From: Streptomyces sp. NRRL S-244
GTDB lineage: Bacteria; Actinomycetota; Actinomycetes; Streptomycetales; Streptomycetaceae
Reading direction: 5' to 3'
NCBI RefSeq assembly: GCF_000717915.1
Contig: NZ_JOCX01000003.1
Span: 310,001-374,000 of the forward strand
DNA: 64,000 nt
Within the stretch, counting starts at the first letter, position 1. The number at the start of each line of letters is the position of its first letter. Under the pieces are notes generated by a model, which worked only from the letters and a program-made list of their open reading frames with translations, made no database searches and was not told the origin of the DNA. The translations under genes were made by a program, and so were the position numbers. Of this stretch, positions 23,884 to 32,635 are shown one piece after another.

Positions 23884-24866
23884 CGGGCGCTCCCCGGGGC
23901 GGCGGTGTCGGTGGTGTGGTGGGTGTGGGCTTCGGTGAGGGCGAGGAAGGCTTCGTCGAGCGAGGGCGCCATGACCTCGATCCCGCGGACGGCGCCGAGG
24001 CCCGCGAGCGCGACGACCGTCGCGTCCGGGTCCTCCGTACGCAGCCGCGCGCGGTCTCCCCGTACCTCCACGGAGACCACCCCGGGCAGTTCGCCGAGCC
24101 CCTCGGTGGGGCGCCCGGCCAGGTCGACGCAGACCAGCGATCCGCCGGCGGCACGGCGCAGCTGCTCCCCGGTGCCGTCGGCGACGATCCGGCCGGCGTC
24201 GACGACCACGATGCGGTCGGCGTGGGCGTCGGCCTCCTCCAGGTAGTGGGTGGAGAACAGGACGGTGTTGCCGCGCCGGGCGAAGGCGCGCATGGACTCC
24301 CAGAAGGCGCGGCGGGCCTCCACGTCGAGGGCGGCGGTCGGCTCGTCGAGCACGATGAGCTCCGGGTTTCCGGCGAGGGCGACGGCGAAGCGGACGCGCT
24401 GGGCCTGGCCGCCGGAGAGCCGGTCGATGCGGCGGCCGGCGAGCTCGGTGAGCCCGGCGAGCTCCAGCGCCTCGGCGACGGGCATGGGGGCGGGGTAGGT
24501 CCGGGCCACGAACCCGATGAGCTCGCGCACGGTGATCCGCGGTACGGCGCGCCCCTCCTGGAGCATGGCGCCCACCCGGCCTGCCCGGACCGCCCGGTCG
24601 GGGGTCTCGCCGAAGAGCCGTACGCTGCCCGCGTCGGGCTCGTCGAGGCCGAGCAGCAGGCTGATGGCGGTGGACTTGCCCGCGCCGTTGCGGCCGAGCA
24701 GGGCGACCGTCTCGCCGCGCCGGACGTCGAGGTCGATGCCGGCCACGGCGCGGACGGCGCCGAAGGACTTGGCGGCGTGCCGGAACCGGACCGCGGGCTC
24801 CTCGTGCGGCGGCTTCGCCGTCCTCGTCGTCTGCGCCGACCGCGTCGGCTGAATCGTCTTCGTCAT
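23880..24866 (-). CDS. ABC transporter ATP-binding protein
   Basis: A ~328-residue ATPase powering the adjacent permease. Walker A: LLGRNGAGKST; signature: LSGGQAQRVRFAVALAG; Walker B: LIVLDEPTAALD; switch: STHYLEEAD. A C-terminal ~100-residue extension follows, as in multidrug/lantibiotic exporters of the CcmA type. I start at the ATG in MTKTIQ; two GTG codons up to three codons earlier are alternatives, and none has a strong ribosome site. It is the first gene of the exporter plus two-component operon. Confidence 0.9.
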   Translation of the reverse strand: MTKTIQPTRSAQTTRTAKPPHEEPAVRFRHAAKSFGAVRAVAGIDLDVRRGETVALLGRNGAGKSTAISLLLGLDEPDAGSVRLFGETPDRAVRAGRVGAMLQEGRAVPRITVRELIGFVARTYPAPMPVAEALELAGLTELAGRRIDRLSGGQAQRVRFAVALAGNPELIVLDEPTAALDVEARRAFWESMRAFARRGNTVLFSTHYLEEADAHADRIVVVDAGRIVADGTGEQLRRAAGGSLVCVDLAGRPTEGLGELPGVVSVEVRGDRARLRTEDPDATVVALAGLGAVRGIEVMAPSLDEAFLALTEAHTHHTTDTAAPGSAR

Positions 24867-24967
24867 GCCCACCACGCTACGAATCGGGGCGGGTCCCCCG
24901 GCAGATCCGCATGTACGGACCCCACCGGTACAAATGTCCCGGCCGCGACCCGGCCACTACCAGGCCG

Positions 24968-25888
24968 CTACCCCGTCGGCCCGAGCCGGGACCTGCCGGC
25001 GCGGGCGAGCAGCAGGGTGCGGACGGGGGCCGCCAGGCCGTAGCCGACGTCCTTGCGCAGCGCCCGGACGCCGGCCCGTTCCACGGCCGCCAGTTGGTGT
25101 CCCATGAGCTCCGTCATCGCGGCGATCACCGGGCGCAGGCCCGGCTCGACCAGGTCGAGGATGCCGTCGGTGGCGTCGAGGGCACTTCGGGCGCGCCGGG
25201 TTTCGGCGGCGAGGAGGGCGCGTACGGCCGGGGTGTCGCGGGCCTGTTCGAGGTCGGCCCGGGTGACGGAGTGCTCGGCGAGGCGGGCGCGCGGGAGGCA
25301 GAGCCGGCCGTCCGCGAGGTCGCCGGAGAGGTCGGCGAGGAAGTCGACCCGCTGGGCGGCGTCCACGAACCGCCGCCACCCGGCGGCCTGTTCCTCGTCG
25401 GGGCCGCCCTGGTACTGGAGTCCGGTGAAGACCAGCACCCCGGGCCAGGCATAGGCGTCGAGGTAGGCCTGGAAGTCCTCCTCGGTGTCGAAGCCGTCGA
25501 AGGCGGCCTCGGCGGTGGCCGCGCCCTCCAGGAACCGGGTGACCCAGTGCTCCGGCAGCCCGCGGGTGGCGACGGCGTGGGCGTACGCGCGCAGCAGCGG
25601 GTCGGGGCTGTCACCGGTCTTGAGCGCCGCCTGCGCCTGCCCGGCGAGCGCGGCCAGACCGGCAGAACGTTCCTGCGGAGTGCCGGTCTCGGCCACGTCG
25701 TCGACGAGGTTCATGAAGGCCACCCCCGCCGTCAGCCAGGGCACCAGCGGCGGCGCGGCGAGCAGGCGCAGCGTCACGTACGGGGCCGGTTCCCGGCGCA
25801 GGACCCGGCGGGCGACGTACGTGTAGTCCTCGCGCAGCCGGGGGCCGGTGATACCGGCCGCCGTGAGGGTGGTGCGCCAGCTGGGCAT
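24968..25888 (-). CDS. Squalene/phytoene synthase family protein
   Basis: A ~306-residue all-alpha prenyl synthase. It shows the family entry MPSWRTTLTAAGI, a first aspartate-rich segment NLVDDVAETG, and a second DFLADLSGDLADGRLCLP with the DxxxD metal site. Family members join two isoprenyl diphosphates head-to-head. The first motif is DDxxE rather than DDxxD, a mild departure. No other carotenoid or hopanoid gene is nearby, so product is unclear. I start at the ATG with GGGGAG ten bases upstream; a GTG 14 codons earlier is less likely. It follows a Ser/Thr kinase gene by 46 bases. Confidence 0.8.
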   Translation of the reverse strand: MPSWRTTLTAAGITGPRLREDYTYVARRVLRREPAPYVTLRLLAAPPLVPWLTAGVAFMNLVDDVAETGTPQERSAGLAALAGQAQAALKTGDSPDPLLRAYAHAVATRGLPEHWVTRFLEGAATAEAAFDGFDTEEDFQAYLDAYAWPGVLVFTGLQYQGGPDEEQAAGWRRFVDAAQRVDFLADLSGDLADGRLCLPRARLAEHSVTRADLEQARDTPAVRALLAAETRRARSALDATDGILDLVEPGLRPVIAAMTELMGHQLAAVERAGVRALRKDVGYGLAAPVRTLLLARAGRSRLGPTG

Positions 25889-25934
25889 GGTGGTGAGACT
25901 CCCCGAATCGAACCGCTCGTACGGGTACACGATG

Positions 25935-27665
25935 TCAGGAGCGGTAGACCTTCTTCACCTTGCCCTGGGTGTCGGCGTAGACGTACCCGCCCTGGCCGTA
26001 CTCGTCGGTGAGGTAGGGCCGCATGGACGGGGTGTTGTCCATGAGCCAGGGTTCGACGATGACGTAGCGGGAGGTCGGGTTGGCCACGCCGAGCTCCTGC
26101 TTGGCCTGGTCGAGGAGGCCGGGCAGGGCGTCCCAGTTGACGGTCGCCATGTCGATCAGCGGCTCGTCCGCCTTGATGGTGCTGCCGGGGCCGGTGCGCT
26201 TGGCCTCGCCGTCGCGGTACTGGTAGCGGTCGTAGGTCTTGGCTCCGGGGGCGGTGGGGATGGACGCGAGCACGTACTCCTCGTAGATGTTCATCTCCAC
26301 GAACTGGGTGGTGCCCGTCTTCTGCTTGAGGGCCTCGATCGCGGTCCGCACGTTGGCGGGGGTGAGCAGGCTGCCCTTGGGGGCGGTGACCGGGCTGCCG
26401 ACCGGCTTGGGGAGGCTCTGCTTGGGGCCGGGGGTGGTGCCGGAGGGGCCGGCGCTCGCGGTGGTGCCGCCGCCCTTCGCCTCGCCGCTGCCGCCGCCGG
26501 AGTTTCCGTCGGGCATCCACTTGACGAGCCCGATCACGCCGCCGGCCAGGACGAGCGCGAGGACGCCGCCGAGCAGCACCGGGCGGCGGCGCGGGGCGTG
26601 CGCGGCCGGGACGGGCGTGGTGACCGAGTACGGGGAGCCGCCCCCGGGGGTGAACGGCGCCGACGGCGCGTAGGGCTGCGGGATCTGCGGCTGCGCGGGC
26701 CGGGTCTGGCCGGAGCCGATGCCGGCGCCGATGCCCATTCCGATCCCCTGCTGCGGAGTCGGCGGCCCGTACTGGCCCAGCACCGTCGGCGGCGCGGCCC
26801 GCGAGGCCCCGCTCCCGAGAGCACTGCTCGCATCCCGGAGCAGTTGTTCCAGCTGCGCCGCGTCGGGCCGTACGGACAGGTCCCGTACGAGCAGCCGTTC
26901 CAGTACGGGCCCCAGCGGGCCGGAGCGCACCGGGGCCGGGATCGGCTCGTCGAGCACGGCGACGACGGTGGCCAGGGTGGTGGCCCGGCGCAGCGGATGG
27001 ACCCCCTCCGCGGCCACGTAGAGCAGCATGCCGAGCGACCAGAGGTCGGAGGCCGCCAGGCCCTCCTCGCCGCGGGCCCGCTCCGGGGCGATGTACTCCG
27101 GTGAGCCGATGAGCACGCCGGTGGAGGTGAGGGCGGTCGAGTCGTGCAGGGCCGCGATGCCGAAGTCGGTCAGCACGGCCGAGCCGTCGGGGCGCAGCAG
27201 CACGTTGGCCGGCTTCACATCGCGGTGGAGCACCCCTTCGGCGTGCGCGGCCCGCAGCGCGGACAGCACGTCGAGGCCGAGCCGCAGCACGTCGGCCACG
27301 GGCATCGGCCCCGACTCCAGCCTGTCGTGCAGGGAGCCGCCCTTGACCAGCTCCATGACGATCCACGGATGTCCGTCCGGGCCGGCGGCGGGCTCCACGA
27401 TGTGGTGGATCGTCACCACGTGCGGGTGCGCCAGCCGGGCGAGGGCGCGGGCCTCGCGGATGGCGCGTTCGCGCATTTGGGCGGTGAGTCCGGGTTGGGC
27501 GGCGGCGGTCGCCGGGTCCGGCGGGCGCACCTCTTTCAGGGCGACGTCGCGGTGCAGTGCGATGTCGCGGGCGCGCCACACCGTGCCCATACCGCCGGCG
27601 CCCAGCGGCGCGATCAGTTCGAAGCGGCCGTCGACCAGCTGTCTGCCGGCCTCACTCATGTCCAT
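25935..27665 (-). CDS. Membrane serine/threonine protein kinase
   Basis: A 576-residue Hanks-type kinase. Kinase domain residues about 15-275: glycine loop LGAGGMGTVW (21-30), Lys44 in VALKEV, catalytic HRDVKPAN (147-154), DFG (167-169), GSPEYIAPE (187-195). A Pro/Gly/Gln-rich linker (290-360) leads to one membrane helix (363-382), and an external ~190-residue domain of unrecognised type follows. The external part lacks PASTA repeats; it may sense a ligand. Start at ATG; a second Met two codons later. It may share an operon with the phytoene-synthase-like gene. Confidence 0.9.
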   Translation of the reverse strand: MDMSEAGRQLVDGRFELIAPLGAGGMGTVWRARDIALHRDVALKEVRPPDPATAAAQPGLTAQMRERAIREARALARLAHPHVVTIHHIVEPAAGPDGHPWIVMELVKGGSLHDRLESGPMPVADVLRLGLDVLSALRAAHAEGVLHRDVKPANVLLRPDGSAVLTDFGIAALHDSTALTSTGVLIGSPEYIAPERARGEEGLAASDLWSLGMLLYVAAEGVHPLRRATTLATVVAVLDEPIPAPVRSGPLGPVLERLLVRDLSVRPDAAQLEQLLRDASSALGSGASRAAPPTVLGQYGPPTPQQGIGMGIGAGIGSGQTRPAQPQIPQPYAPSAPFTPGGGSPYSVTTPVPAAHAPRRRPVLLGGVLALVLAGGVIGLVKWMPDGNSGGGSGEAKGGGTTASAGPSGTTPGPKQSLPKPVGSPVTAPKGSLLTPANVRTAIEALKQKTGTTQFVEMNIYEEYVLASIPTAPGAKTYDRYQYRDGEAKRTGPGSTIKADEPLIDMATVNWDALPGLLDQAKQELGVANPTSRYVIVEPWLMDNTPSMRPYLTDEYGQGGYVYADTQGKVKKVYRS

Positions 27666-27692
27666 GGCCGGTCATCGTAGGGGCAGCCGCTG

Positions 27693-29384
27693 TCAGCAGC
27701 GTCGGCGGTCCACCGTCACCGTGCCCTGGGCGGTGGACACCGTACGGTCGTAGCAGCCGCGCCCGGCGTCCGACCCGTACAGCTGGTAGTGCTCGGAGCT
27801 GGTGCCGACCGCGTGCCGCTGCTCGCGCGGGACGTTCGCCGTGTAGCTCGCGTCGCCCGTGTACCGGTCGTCGAGCCTGCTCCGGTCCACGGTGCGGCCG
27901 CCGCGCAGGGTGCTCGTCTCGGCGCGGTCGCCGAGCGCGATGACGGTCCGCAGCCGGTCCCCGGCGCCGAGGGTGGTCTCGCCGTCCATCGTGTACGTGC
28001 GCGCGGTGCGGACGGTGGCGGAGCCGCGGGTGACGCTCTCCTCGTCGGTCCAGGTGGCGGTCAGGGCGTCCTGGTCCTCGCCCTCCGTCCAGCGGTGCAC
28101 GGAGGTGTTGTGCACGGCGCGGGTGACGGTGGTGGTGACCCGGCCGTGGGAGGTGTCGAGCCGGCCGGCGACGGTGAGCCGGTGGCCGCCCTCGGTGTCG
28201 AGGCGGTGCTGCGCGGCGGGCGTTCCCGGTGTCCCGGGCGTGGCGGGCGTCCAGCGGGTGGAGTTGGCCGGTTCGCCCTCCTCGTGGCGGGTGAGGGAGC
28301 CGGTGACGACGGCGCGGCCCTCGTCCTGCCACAGGAGCAGGTTCGTCGGGGTGCTCCAGCCGCTCTGCCCGGCCGGGACGCCGGCGACGGACACCTCGAT
28401 CCGGTGCGGGCGGCCGTCGTTGAGGAGGGCGGCGTACGGGGTGAGGTCGTACACGACCGGCTGGACGTCGAAGGCGCGGGGCGCGGGGGTGACGTACCAG
28501 AGGAAGGGGTTCGACCAGCCGCCGGTCCACACGGTCGGGAAGGGGGCCGCGATGCCGGCGAGCTGTCCGTCGACGGAGATCCGGACCTCGCGGTACGGGC
28601 CGTCGGCGGCCTTGCAGGAGTACGGGGCGGCGTCGGGGGTGGTCATGTACCAGTACTCCTCGCAACCGCCGCCGGAGCCGGTGGCGTACACCTCGGCGAG
28701 GAGCCGCTCGGTGTTGCGCGGGGTGGTGACCGCGGGGGTGGTCAGCGGCAGGACGCGGTCGGGGGTGTCGGGGGCGATGGTGTGCCGGTCCCGGTCGGCG
28801 GCGTAGAAGGTCAGGGTGACCTTGACGTCGATGACGCCGGTGTAGGTGTCGTTGACGACGTTGCCGATCAGCATCTCGACGGGCTGCGGGCGGCTGAGGG
28901 TGTCGCGGTAGCGGGTGACGTCCTTCTCGACGGACCAGGTGATGCCGTCGGGCGAGGGCTCGGGGGTGGAGGTGCGCAGGATTTCGACGCCGCCCAGGGA
29001 GAGGTGGCCGAGGCGGTCGTACTGGCGGCCCTTGACCTTGCCGTCGAGGCGCAGGACGACCTTGGCCCAGGTCCCGCCGCATGCGGCCGGGGGCGCGTAG
29101 CTCCCGACGTACGGGGTGTAGTCGCGGAACTGTGCCTCGGCGACGGTCACCTCGCAGGACCGGGTCGCGGGGCGCGCGACGGGTGGGGCGGCGGTGAGGG
29201 GGTCGTGCCAGTCGCTCCCGAACTCGGCGGGCGGCTCGGTCTGCCGCTCGGCGGTTGCGGCGCTGCGGAGCCCGCTCTCGCCCGCGGTCGGGTCGGCGGC
29301 GGCCGCGGGTCCCGCGGCGCCGGCCAGGGTGCCCGCGGCGAGCGCGAGCGCGCCGAGCAGGCCCATGATCCTGTGTCGTGTCAT
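27693..29384 (-). CDS. Secreted peptide-N4-(N-acetylglucosaminyl)asparagine amidase A (PNGase A family)
   Basis: A 563-residue exported amidase of the PNGase A family (PF12222), which removes N-glycans from glycopeptides. Residues 1-28 form a signal peptide (MTRHRIMGLLGALALAAG...AAA). Family blocks seen: CEVTVAEAQFRDYTPY, PAACGGTWAKVVLRLDG, GRQYDRLGHLSLGGVEILR, RTSTPEPSPDGITWSVEKD, VNDTYTGVIDVKVTLTFY. Usual length. The start is at the ATG with GCGGGG upstream; a longer frame reaching 29576 does not look coding. Single gene; no nearby glycan transporter. Confidence 0.85.
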   Translation of the reverse strand: MTRHRIMGLLGALALAAGTLAGAAGPAAAADPTAGESGLRSAATAERQTEPPAEFGSDWHDPLTAAPPVARPATRSCEVTVAEAQFRDYTPYVGSYAPPAACGGTWAKVVLRLDGKVKGRQYDRLGHLSLGGVEILRTSTPEPSPDGITWSVEKDVTRYRDTLSRPQPVEMLIGNVVNDTYTGVIDVKVTLTFYAADRDRHTIAPDTPDRVLPLTTPAVTTPRNTERLLAEVYATGSGGGCEEYWYMTTPDAAPYSCKAADGPYREVRISVDGQLAGIAAPFPTVWTGGWSNPFLWYVTPAPRAFDVQPVVYDLTPYAALLNDGRPHRIEVSVAGVPAGQSGWSTPTNLLLWQDEGRAVVTGSLTRHEEGEPANSTRWTPATPGTPGTPAAQHRLDTEGGHRLTVAGRLDTSHGRVTTTVTRAVHNTSVHRWTEGEDQDALTATWTDEESVTRGSATVRTARTYTMDGETTLGAGDRLRTVIALGDRAETSTLRGGRTVDRSRLDDRYTGDASYTANVPREQRHAVGTSSEHYQLYGSDAGRGCYDRTVSTAQGTVTVDRRRC

Positions 29385-29595
29385 GGCCCCGCAGTGAATC
29401 CCGCCCGGCGGGCCCGGCACCAGGGGCCCCGGCCCGTCCCTGGCCGAATTTCGCCCCCGGCCAGGGCAAGCAGCGGGGAGTCCGCCGAGGGCCACGCTGT
29501 CGCGGACCGCGCCGTTGCCGCCCGCCGAACCGGCGGAACCGCGTGGTGCGGAGGGCCGGGGCAGGCCCGAGGCCAACCGGTGGCCCCGGGGCGGC

Positions 29596-29862
29596 TCAGT
29601 CCCGGGAGTTGCCGAAGAGGATGCGGTAGCCGATGAGCAGGACCAGCGAGCCCGCGATCGCGGAGCCCCAGGTGGCGGGGTCGTAGAAGTCGTGGCCGAT
29701 CGGCTTGTCCAGGAACTTCGCGGAGAGCCAGCCGCCGATGAAGGCTCCGGCGATGCCGATGAGCGTGGTCCCGATCAGGCCGCCGGGGTCGCGGCCGGGC
29801 AGCAGGACCTTGGCTATGAAGCCGGCCAGCAGCCCCAGGACGATCCAGCTGACGATCCCCAT
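29596..29862 (-). CDS. GlsB/YeaQ/YmgE family stress membrane protein
   Basis: An 88-residue membrane protein with three helices: IVSWIVLGLLAGFIAKVLL, LIGTTLIGIAGAFIGGWLS and AIAGSLVLLIGYRILFG. The GRDPGGLIGTTLIGI motif is the family signature (PF04226, transglycosylase-associated protein by old naming). Induced by envelope or acid stress in other bacteria; biochemical role unknown. AGCGGAG upstream of the ATG is a good ribosome site. Single gene. Confidence 0.88.
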   Translation of the reverse strand: MGIVSWIVLGLLAGFIAKVLLPGRDPGGLIGTTLIGIAGAFIGGWLSAKFLDKPIGHDFYDPATWGSAIAGSLVLLIGYRILFGNSRD

Positions 29863-29949
29863 GGTCGTTCACTCCGCTTCGCTCGTACGTACGTGTTCGC
29901 GTTCTCACCGGGGAGGACGCGAACACGTGCGAAACGGTTCTCGGCTGCT

Positions 29950-30861
29950 TCAGACCGCCACCCGGCCGGCTACGGGTGCGGAGGCGGGTGCCGGTACGGA
30001 GGCGGCGGCCGGTGCTGAGGCGGGTGCCGGTGCGGGCGCCGCGCCCGGCGCCGTCCGCGTCAGCAGCAGCACCCCGCGCGCCGCCGCGAGGGCGCCGGCC
30101 ACGGCGAGCAGGAGTCCCACCGCGCCGCCCTGGAGGCGCTCGCCGAGCAGGATCATGCCGATGGCGGCCGCGGCCAGCGGGTTGGCCAGGTTCACCACGG
30201 CGAGCGGCGCCCCGAGCCCGCCCCGGTAGGCCCGCTGCGACAGCAGCATCCCGCCGACCGCGAACACCACGACGAGCAGGGCGACGGCGACGACCCGCAC
30301 GCTGAGCAGGGCCCCGCCCCGGCCGCCCGCGACGGCCACCGTCTGGGTCAGGGCGGAGGCCACGGCGGAGGCCAGCCCGGACGCCGTCGCGTGCCGCAGC
30401 CCCGAGCGCACGTCCCGGCGTACGGTCAGCAGCGTGATCGCGGCGACCGTGGCCCCGGACACGGCGAGCGCTTCGGCCAGGGTGAGCGTGTCGTCGGGGG
30501 CCGGTCCGGAGGCCGGGAGCAGCAGCAGCCCGAGCCCGGCGACCGTGGCCAGGGTGCCCCGCCATTCGGTGGCCGCCACCCGGCGGCCGGCGCCGTGCGC
30601 CCCGAGCGGGACGGCGGCGACGAGGGTGAGGGCGCCCAGCGGCTGGACCAGGGTGAGCGGCCCGTAGCGCAGCGCGGCCGCGTGCAGCAGGGCGGCGCCC
30701 GCGTTCAGCCCGGCCGACCACCACCAGGCCCCGTTGCCGAGCAGGGCTCCGGCGCTGCGGGCCACGGCCGCGCGGGCGAGGCGCTCCTGGGCCACGGCGG
30801 CGGCCGCGTACGCCACGGCGGAGGCGAGGCAGAGCAGGACGGCGAGGACGGTGGCGTTCAT
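29950..30861 (-). CDS. DMT-superfamily membrane protein
   Basis: A ~303-residue protein with about nine to ten membrane helices, from MNATVLAVLLCLASAVAYA to LAVAGALAAARGVLLL, resembling EamA/NIPA-like drug/metabolite transporters. Motifs GPLTLVQPLGALTLVAAVP and VVNLANPLAAAAIGMILLGERL are typical. The last ~35 residues are an Ala/Pro-rich low-complexity tail. It overlaps the PAP2-type phosphatase gene upstream by four bases (ATGA), so they are translated together. Substrate unknown. Confidence 0.78.
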   Translation of the reverse strand: MNATVLAVLLCLASAVAYAAAAVAQERLARAAVARSAGALLGNGAWWWSAGLNAGAALLHAAALRYGPLTLVQPLGALTLVAAVPLGAHGAGRRVAATEWRGTLATVAGLGLLLLPASGPAPDDTLTLAEALAVSGATVAAITLLTVRRDVRSGLRHATASGLASAVASALTQTVAVAGGRGGALLSVRVVAVALLVVVFAVGGMLLSQRAYRGGLGAPLAVVNLANPLAAAAIGMILLGERLQGGAVGLLLAVAGALAAARGVLLLTRTAPGAAPAPAPASAPAAASVPAPASAPVAGRVAV

Positions 30862-31673
30862 CGGCCGGCCCCCACGGCCTCGGCCGCCCCGGCGGTGCTC
30901 CGCGGGCGCGGCAGGTGCCGTACGACGGCCGGCGATCCTGCGCTGACCCGCGGGCGCGGCACGATCAGCAGCGCCCCGCCGAGCAGCACGGTGGCCACGA
31001 TCGCGTCGAGCCAGTAGTGGTTGGCGGTGCCGACGACCACGAGCAGCGTCACCAGCGGGTGCAGCAGCCACAGCACGCGCAGGCGGGGCCGGGTGGCGGC
31101 GATCATGCCGAGCGCCAGCATCAGCGCCCACCCGAAGTGCAGCGAGGGCATGGCGGCGAACTGGTTGGCCATGGTGTCGGTGGCGGGCGCGGCCCGGTAG
31201 ACGGAGGGTCCGTAGACCTGTGCGGTGTCCACGAGGTGCGCGGCGCCGAGCATCCGCGGCGGTGCGAGCGGGAAGGCGAGGTGCAGCGCGAGGGCGGCGC
31301 CGGTCAGGACGGCGAGCACGCGCCGGGCCCACAGGTAGTGGCCGGGCCTGCGCACGTACAGCCAGACCAGGAAGAGCACGGTCGCCGGGAAGTGCACGGC
31401 CGCGTAGTAGGTGTTCGCCGTGTGCACGAGGGCGTCCCCGTGCAGGAGGAGGCGCTGGATCGCGCCCTCGCCCGGCAGGTGCAGGGCGCGCTCGGCGTCC
31501 CAGATCCGGCCGGCGTTGCGCAGGGCCTCGTCGGTGCGGTCGGTGGCGAGCATCCGGCCGGCCTTGTAGACGGCGAACAGGCCCGCGACGAGCAGCAGCT
31601 CGCGTATGAGTCGGCGCCTCGGCCCCGGTACCGGGCCGTCGGCCGGCCCGGCGGGTGTGGTGTGGGAGCTCAT
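30858..31673 (-). CDS. PAP2-superfamily membrane phosphatase / inositol-phosphotransferase-like
   Basis: A 271-residue membrane protein with about six helices. Motifs MPSLHFGWALML and GTANHYWLDAIVATV match the second and third PAP2 signatures, with the two catalytic His. The overall pattern (first motif not clear) resembles the Aur1/Ipt1-like group. It dephosphorylates or transfers head groups on lipids. It heads a two-gene unit with the DMT protein. Divergent from it is a TetR gene; the repeat array between them probably controls both. The ATG has GGGGGA just upstream. Confidence 0.83.
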   Translation of the reverse strand: MSSHTTPAGPADGPVPGPRRRLIRELLLVAGLFAVYKAGRMLATDRTDEALRNAGRIWDAERALHLPGEGAIQRLLLHGDALVHTANTYYAAVHFPATVLFLVWLYVRRPGHYLWARRVLAVLTGAALALHLAFPLAPPRMLGAAHLVDTAQVYGPSVYRAAPATDTMANQFAAMPSLHFGWALMLALGMIAATRPRLRVLWLLHPLVTLLVVVGTANHYWLDAIVATVLLGGALLIVPRPRVSAGSPAVVRHLPRPRSTAGAAEAVGAGR

Positions 31674-31718
31674 TTCCCCCGCTTTCTCTTCTCTGTGCTC
31701 GCGCGCCGCCTGTACGCG

Positions 31719-31810
31719 GACATCGACACGCCAGTGTATCGATACATTTGCGTATCGATACGCGGGTGTACCGATACGCTTGCGTTCCCGTACACTTTCC
31801 TCACGGATAC
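31719..31810. promoter_or_regulatory. Tandem operator array, 16-bp period, in the PAP2/TetR divergent region
   Basis: Perfect palindromes TGTATCGATACA (31735-31746) and CGTATCGATACG (31751-31762), and a near copy TGTACCGATACG (31767-31778), lie exactly 16 bases apart. Weaker copies GACATCGACACG (31719) and CGTTCCCGTACA (31783) keep the same phase. Such sites suit TetR-type dimers; the regulator gene at 31846 is the obvious candidate. The array sits between the two divergent start codons. Confidence 0.75.
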
Positions 31811-31845
31811 ATCAGCTGCGGAGCCCCCGAGGAGAGCCGCTCACC

Positions 31846-32484
31846 ATGACGTCGACAGCGCCGGCCGCGCGCCGCTCCAAGATCACCCCGGAACGGGTGC
31901 AGGAGTTCTACGACGCCGTCCTGGACCAGCTGCGCGAGCACGGGTACGAGGCGCTGACCATGGAGGGCGTCGCCGCCCGGGCCTGCTGCGGGAAGTCGAC
32001 CCTCTACCGGCAGTGGAAGACCAAGCCCCAGCTCGTCGCGGCGGCCCTGCGCGCGAACCGGCAGGGCACGCTGGCCGCGGTGGACACCGGCACGCTCGCC
32101 GGCGACCTGCGCGAGGCGGCCCGGATCGCGGCAGGCAACTCGGGACGCGACACCCGCCTCACCCAGGCGCTCGGGCACGCCGTGCTCAGCGACGAGGAGC
32201 TGCAGGCGGCGCTGCGCGAGGCGCTGGTCGAGCCGGAGCTGGCCGCGTTCGACGCGATGGTGGCGCGGGCCGTGGCGCGCGGCGAGATCGCGGCGGGCCA
32301 TCCGGCCGTGGAGTTCCTGCCGGCCCAGCTGATGGGCGTCCTGCGCATCCGGCCGGTCCTGGAGGGTCAGTACGCCGACGCCGACTACCTGGTCCGGTTC
32401 GTCGACGCGGCTCTGCTGCCCGCCCTGGGCCTGGTACCCGTCCCGGCCCCCGCCCCGGACCCGGACCGGGCCGAGGCCCCCTGA
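31846..32484 (+). CDS. TetR/AcrR family transcriptional regulator
   Basis: A 212-residue repressor. The N-terminal HTH reads ITPERVQEFYDAVLDQLREH, then YEALTMEGVAARACCGKSTLY and RQWKTKPQLVAAAL; the C-terminal ligand domain is of the TetR_C_11-like type. Divergent from the PAP2/DMT genes, and just downstream of the 16-bp operator array, it probably represses both itself and them (inference). The ATG follows GAGGAG by about 11 bases; longer reading of the frame upstream runs through the operator array and is not coding. A bidirectional terminator follows. Confidence 0.9.
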   Translation: MTSTAPAARRSKITPERVQEFYDAVLDQLREHGYEALTMEGVAARACCGKSTLYRQWKTKPQLVAAALRANRQGTLAAVDTGTLAGDLREAARIAAGNSGRDTRLTQALGHAVLSDEELQAALREALVEPELAAFDAMVARAVARGEIAAGHPAVEFLPAQLMGVLRIRPVLEGQYADADYLVRFVDAALLPALGLVPVPAPAPDPDRAEAP

Positions 32485-32567
32485 ACCGGTGGGCCGCCGT
32501 CTCCGATGACCGGACGGCGACCCGCCCGCGCTGCCTCGTGGGGACGGCGGCAGCGCGCCACCGGACG

Positions 32568-32605
32568 GGGCGGTGGTCACTCACTCGAGGGAGTGACCAC
32601 CGCCC
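32568..32605. terminator. Bidirectional hairpin terminator between TetR and TerD genes
   Basis: GGGCGGTGGTCACTC and GAGTGACCACCGCCC form a perfect 15-bp stem around an eight-base loop. It stands between two convergent genes, so it can end transcription from either side. Confidence 0.85.
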
Positions 32606-32635
32606 GGTCTGTGCGGCCCCACGTACGGGCCTGCG

